DNA from: Candidatus Staskawiczbacteria bacterium
Lineage (GTDB): Bacteria > Patescibacteriota > Minisyncoccia > Minisyncoccales > Staskawiczbacteraceae
Assembly: GCA_026395275.1 (NCBI GenBank)
Contig: JAPLZA010000032.1
Coordinates: 1 to 6,554 of the forward strand
Direction of reading: 5' to 3'
DNA: 6,554 bases
The notes under the pieces were generated by a model, which was given only the letters and a program-made list of their open reading frames with translations, made no database searches and was not told the origin of the DNA. Positions 6,218-6,554 of this stretch are shown piece by piece. Numbering within the stretch: position 1 is the stretch's first letter; each line of letters begins with the position of its first letter. A program made the translations under genes and the position numbers.

Positions 6218-6554
6218 CAGAAATGTTTTTATTGATTTAGGATTTAGAAATGCGCCCATGCCAGCCTCTGCCTATGAAGCAACGTGGAAACTAGATCTTT
6301 TGCCCTCAGATGAGGACTTGGTTCATAAAATGAGAAAAACAACCAGATATTTAATTAAAAAGGCAACTGAAAATAAAGATATTTCTATTGAGATAAGCGC
6401 AGACCCTAAAAGTGTTGAGATTTATCAGAAACTTAATCAGGCGGTGGCTAAGCGTCAAAAATTTGTTCCATTTTCCGATAATTTTATAAAAAACGAATTT
6501 GATATATTTAAAAATGATAATGAGGTGGTTTTTATTTTTGGAAAATATAAAAAC

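Larger units (their letters stand above)
5803..6554 (+). pseudogene. FemA/FemB-type peptidoglycan aminoacyltransferase, disrupted and cut by window end
   Basis: The translated pieces match the FemAB family, which transfers amino acids from aminoacyl-tRNA onto the peptidoglycan stem peptide at the inner membrane face. Piece 1 (5803-5940) reads MIIKEINNKEAWENFL, then TFLQSWNWGDF and KIWRLGA, and ends at an in-frame TAG (5941-5943). The same frame continues with a palindrome-encoded DLPAQAG and then KLMGVALVLKISARRGTFLF, IPHGPVVGN and ASFIRISPILLDNGE. The frame must then shift by -1 near 6180 to continue as RISPLFSDSQENRNVFIDLG, FRNAPMPASAYEATWKLDL, MRKTTRYLIKKA and AKRQKFVPFSDNFIKNEF to the window edge, where it is still open. 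Two independent lesions argue for a decaying gene, or for sequence or assembly errors. A restart at ATG 5977 would give only an 87-residue fragment. No Shine-Dalgarno or clear promoter precedes the ATG, and a terminator lies just upstream. Confidence 0.85.

Noticed and set aside
6196..6219. TGTTTTCC/GGAAAACA hairpin with 8-nt loop at the femAB frameshift, as a third inserted palindrome
   Set aside because: Its sequence is fully explained as codons of the second motif copy (SPLFSDSQENR) and it is AT-rich, unlike the two GC-rich palindromes.
5941..6240. Programmed stop readthrough or -1 frameshifting in the femAB gene
   Set aside because: No XXXYYYZ slippery heptamer in the right phase near 6180 and no recognisable readthrough context at the TAG; two lesions plus a duplicated motif fit decay or mis-join better.

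Overview
The window is AT-rich, gene-dense and entirely plus-strand in its coding content. The flavour is Candidate Phyla Radiation (Patescibacteria), most likely Parcubacteria-like. This rests on the style of the LysS and SerS proteins, a Mur ligase carrying a multi-pass membrane N-terminus, almost no spacer between genes, no clear Shine-Dalgarno sequences, and short GC-rich palindromes dropped into coding sequence. This placement is inference from protein style; no database search was possible. TAA, TAG and TGA all behave as stops, so the standard bacterial code applies.

Layout: (1) 2-523 is the 3' end of lysS, cut by the window edge. (2) 536-1792 is serS, whose last codons and stop lie inside a palindromic repeat. 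(3) 1809-5396 is a tightly packed cassette: an alpha/beta hydrolase, a membrane-anchored MurF-like ligase starting 1 nt after it, and a DegT/DnrJ-type PLP enzyme overlapping the ligase by 4 nt. (4) 5439-5726 is a small charged protein with its own consensus-like promoter (TTGACA, 16 nt, TATAAT) and a strong intrinsic terminator. (5) 5803 to the window end is a FemA/FemB-type peptidoglycan aminoacyltransferase, broken by an in-frame TAG and a later frameshift, and carrying a second palindromic insertion.

Functionally, the cassette plus the FemAB-like gene looks like a cell-envelope module. A Mur-type amide ligase at the membrane, a PLP enzyme with a hydrophobic segment, a hydrolase and a tRNA-dependent aminoacyltransferase could together build or modify a peptidoglycan stem peptide or a related membrane-linked precursor. 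The ligase departs from MurF at several normally conserved positions, so its exact reaction is open. The neighbouring lysyl- and seryl-tRNA synthetases are housekeeping, although FemAB enzymes do use aminoacyl-tRNAs.

The most informative oddities are the unusual Mur ligase, the double lesion in femAB with a diverged 35-nt homologous repeat exactly at the frameshift, and the two palindromes that add residues to proteins.
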